A stretch of 24,194 bases of DNA from Butyrivibrio sp. CAG:318 (GTDB lineage Bacteria > Bacillota > Clostridia > Lachnospirales > Lachnospiraceae). The stretch lies in contig FR889230.1 of NCBI GenBank assembly GCA_000431815.1, positions 84,082 through 108,275 of the forward strand, in the 5' to 3' direction. The position numbers and the translations under genes were made by a program. Below, piece by piece: positions 23,749 to 24,194 of this stretch (positions are counted from its first letter, which is position 1; each line of letters starts with the position of its first letter). Under the pieces are notes generated by a model that saw nothing but the letters and a program-made list of their open reading frames with translations, had not been told where the DNA came from and did not search any database.

Positions 23749-24194
23749 GTTTTGCACCTTTATTTACACAAGGTCTCAAACACGGATTGATTAAGTACCC
23801 GGCACAGGCTGGGCTACGCGCGTTTTCTCACTTATCGCTTTTTCCACTGTCTGGCTTACAAGGTTCTCAAACTGCTATGGGTACTTTCCTTTCCATGATC
23901 AGGCTTTGCACCTTTATTTACTTACAAAGTTCTCAAACTGATGCTGAACCAGAACCAAGCTTGTACGCGCTTTGCACCTTTATTTACTTACAAGTTTCTC
24001 AAACCTTGCTCTGTTTTTTAACCACGCAAGCTCAGCTTTACACCTTTATTTACTTACAAGGTTCTCAAACATCCGACACTCCTTCCGCTGATAAACTTTC
24101 GCTTTACACCTTTATTTACTTACAATGTTCTCAAACTCCAGTAATACCGGCCATATTCTATTGTCTGCTTTACACCTTTATTTACTTACAAGGT
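23749..24194 (-). CRISPR. CRISPR array, trailer end (seven repeats visible, right end cut)
   Basis: Repeats of 36 nt alternate with spacers of exactly 30 nt. Intact or near-intact repeats are at 23903-23938, 23969-24004, 24035-24070 and 24101-24136, with a partial one at 24167-24194 cut by the window. Two worn repeats lie left: 23749-23781 (33 nt, small deletions) and 23837-23872 (only about 18 nt well kept), separated by 55 nt instead of 30. Spacers of 30 nt are at 23873, 23939, 24005, 24071 and 24137. Worn repeats mark the end far from the leader, so transcription should be on the minus strand, where repeats begin GTTTGAGAACC. That start, the 36/30 geometry and the Clostridia host suggest type II-A. 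The inner stem ACCTT/AAGGT also allows other types. No cas gene is in the window. Confidence 0.93.

Noticed and set aside
23837..23872. Half-kept repeat as a tracrRNA anti-repeat
   Set aside because: It has the same orientation and spacing as the array repeats and is followed by a normal 30-nt spacer; no nexus or terminator hairpin follows.
23749..24194. Open plus-strand frame through the CRISPR array, giving a tandem 22-residue repeat protein (LYTFIYLQ units)
   Set aside because: The 66-nt unit is a multiple of three, so any frame without stops in one unit stays open. Spacer parts are unrelated and the 36/30 geometry is that of CRISPR.

Overview
The window looks like a chromosomal segment of a Gram-positive, endospore-forming anaerobe of the Clostridia, most likely Lachnospiraceae. 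This is inferred from gene content: a fused FeoA-FeoB, an ECF-type thiW, a cotJABC spore-coat operon, plant-glycan enzymes without signal peptides, and strong GGAGG-type ribosome sites. No rRNA or tRNA gene was seen.

Layout. (1) 1-723, plus strand: the 3' part of a TPM-domain exported protein with a poly-glycine tail, facing a terminator hairpin. (2) 816-4381, minus strand: an Eis-like GNAT acetyltransferase followed 11 bp later by a FeoA-FeoB ferrous iron transporter, from one promoter. (3) 4558-7739, minus strand: a tightly spaced set of NSS transporter, AlkD-type DNA repair protein and M20 amidohydrolase, ending in a hairpin. (4) 7795-12048, minus strand: a complete thiamin salvage operon, reading promoter, TPP riboswitch with terminator, thiE, thiD, cytX, thiW, thiM. 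It imports and phosphorylates the pyrimidine and thiazole halves and joins them; no thiC or thiG is present. A 12-bp hairpin covers the thiW ribosome site. (5) 12056-14644, minus strand: clpB with its own promoter. (6) 14810-20836, plus strand, divergent from clpB: a GH31 alpha-xylosidase-like enzyme, a GH74-like beta-propeller protein and an SGNH acetylesterase. None has a signal peptide, and together they suggest cytosolic breakdown of imported, acetylated xyloglucan oligosaccharides. A strong terminator closes the set. (7) 20959-23431, plus strand: cotJA-cotJB-cotJC behind a sigma-K-like promoter, then an r1t-type holin and an overlapping M23 peptidase-like protein. This is an unusual coupling of a spore-coat operon to a lysis-type gene pair. 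(8) 23749-24194: the end of a CRISPR array with 36-nt repeats and 30-nt spacers, running off the right edge. Its worn repeats lie at the left, so the leader and cas genes are expected to the right of the window.

The items most worth a second look are the coat-operon/holin/M23 module (the M23 protein lacks its first zinc-ligand histidine), the cytosolic xyloglucan trio, the thiW hairpin, and the CRISPR array, whose subtype cannot be settled without the cas genes.
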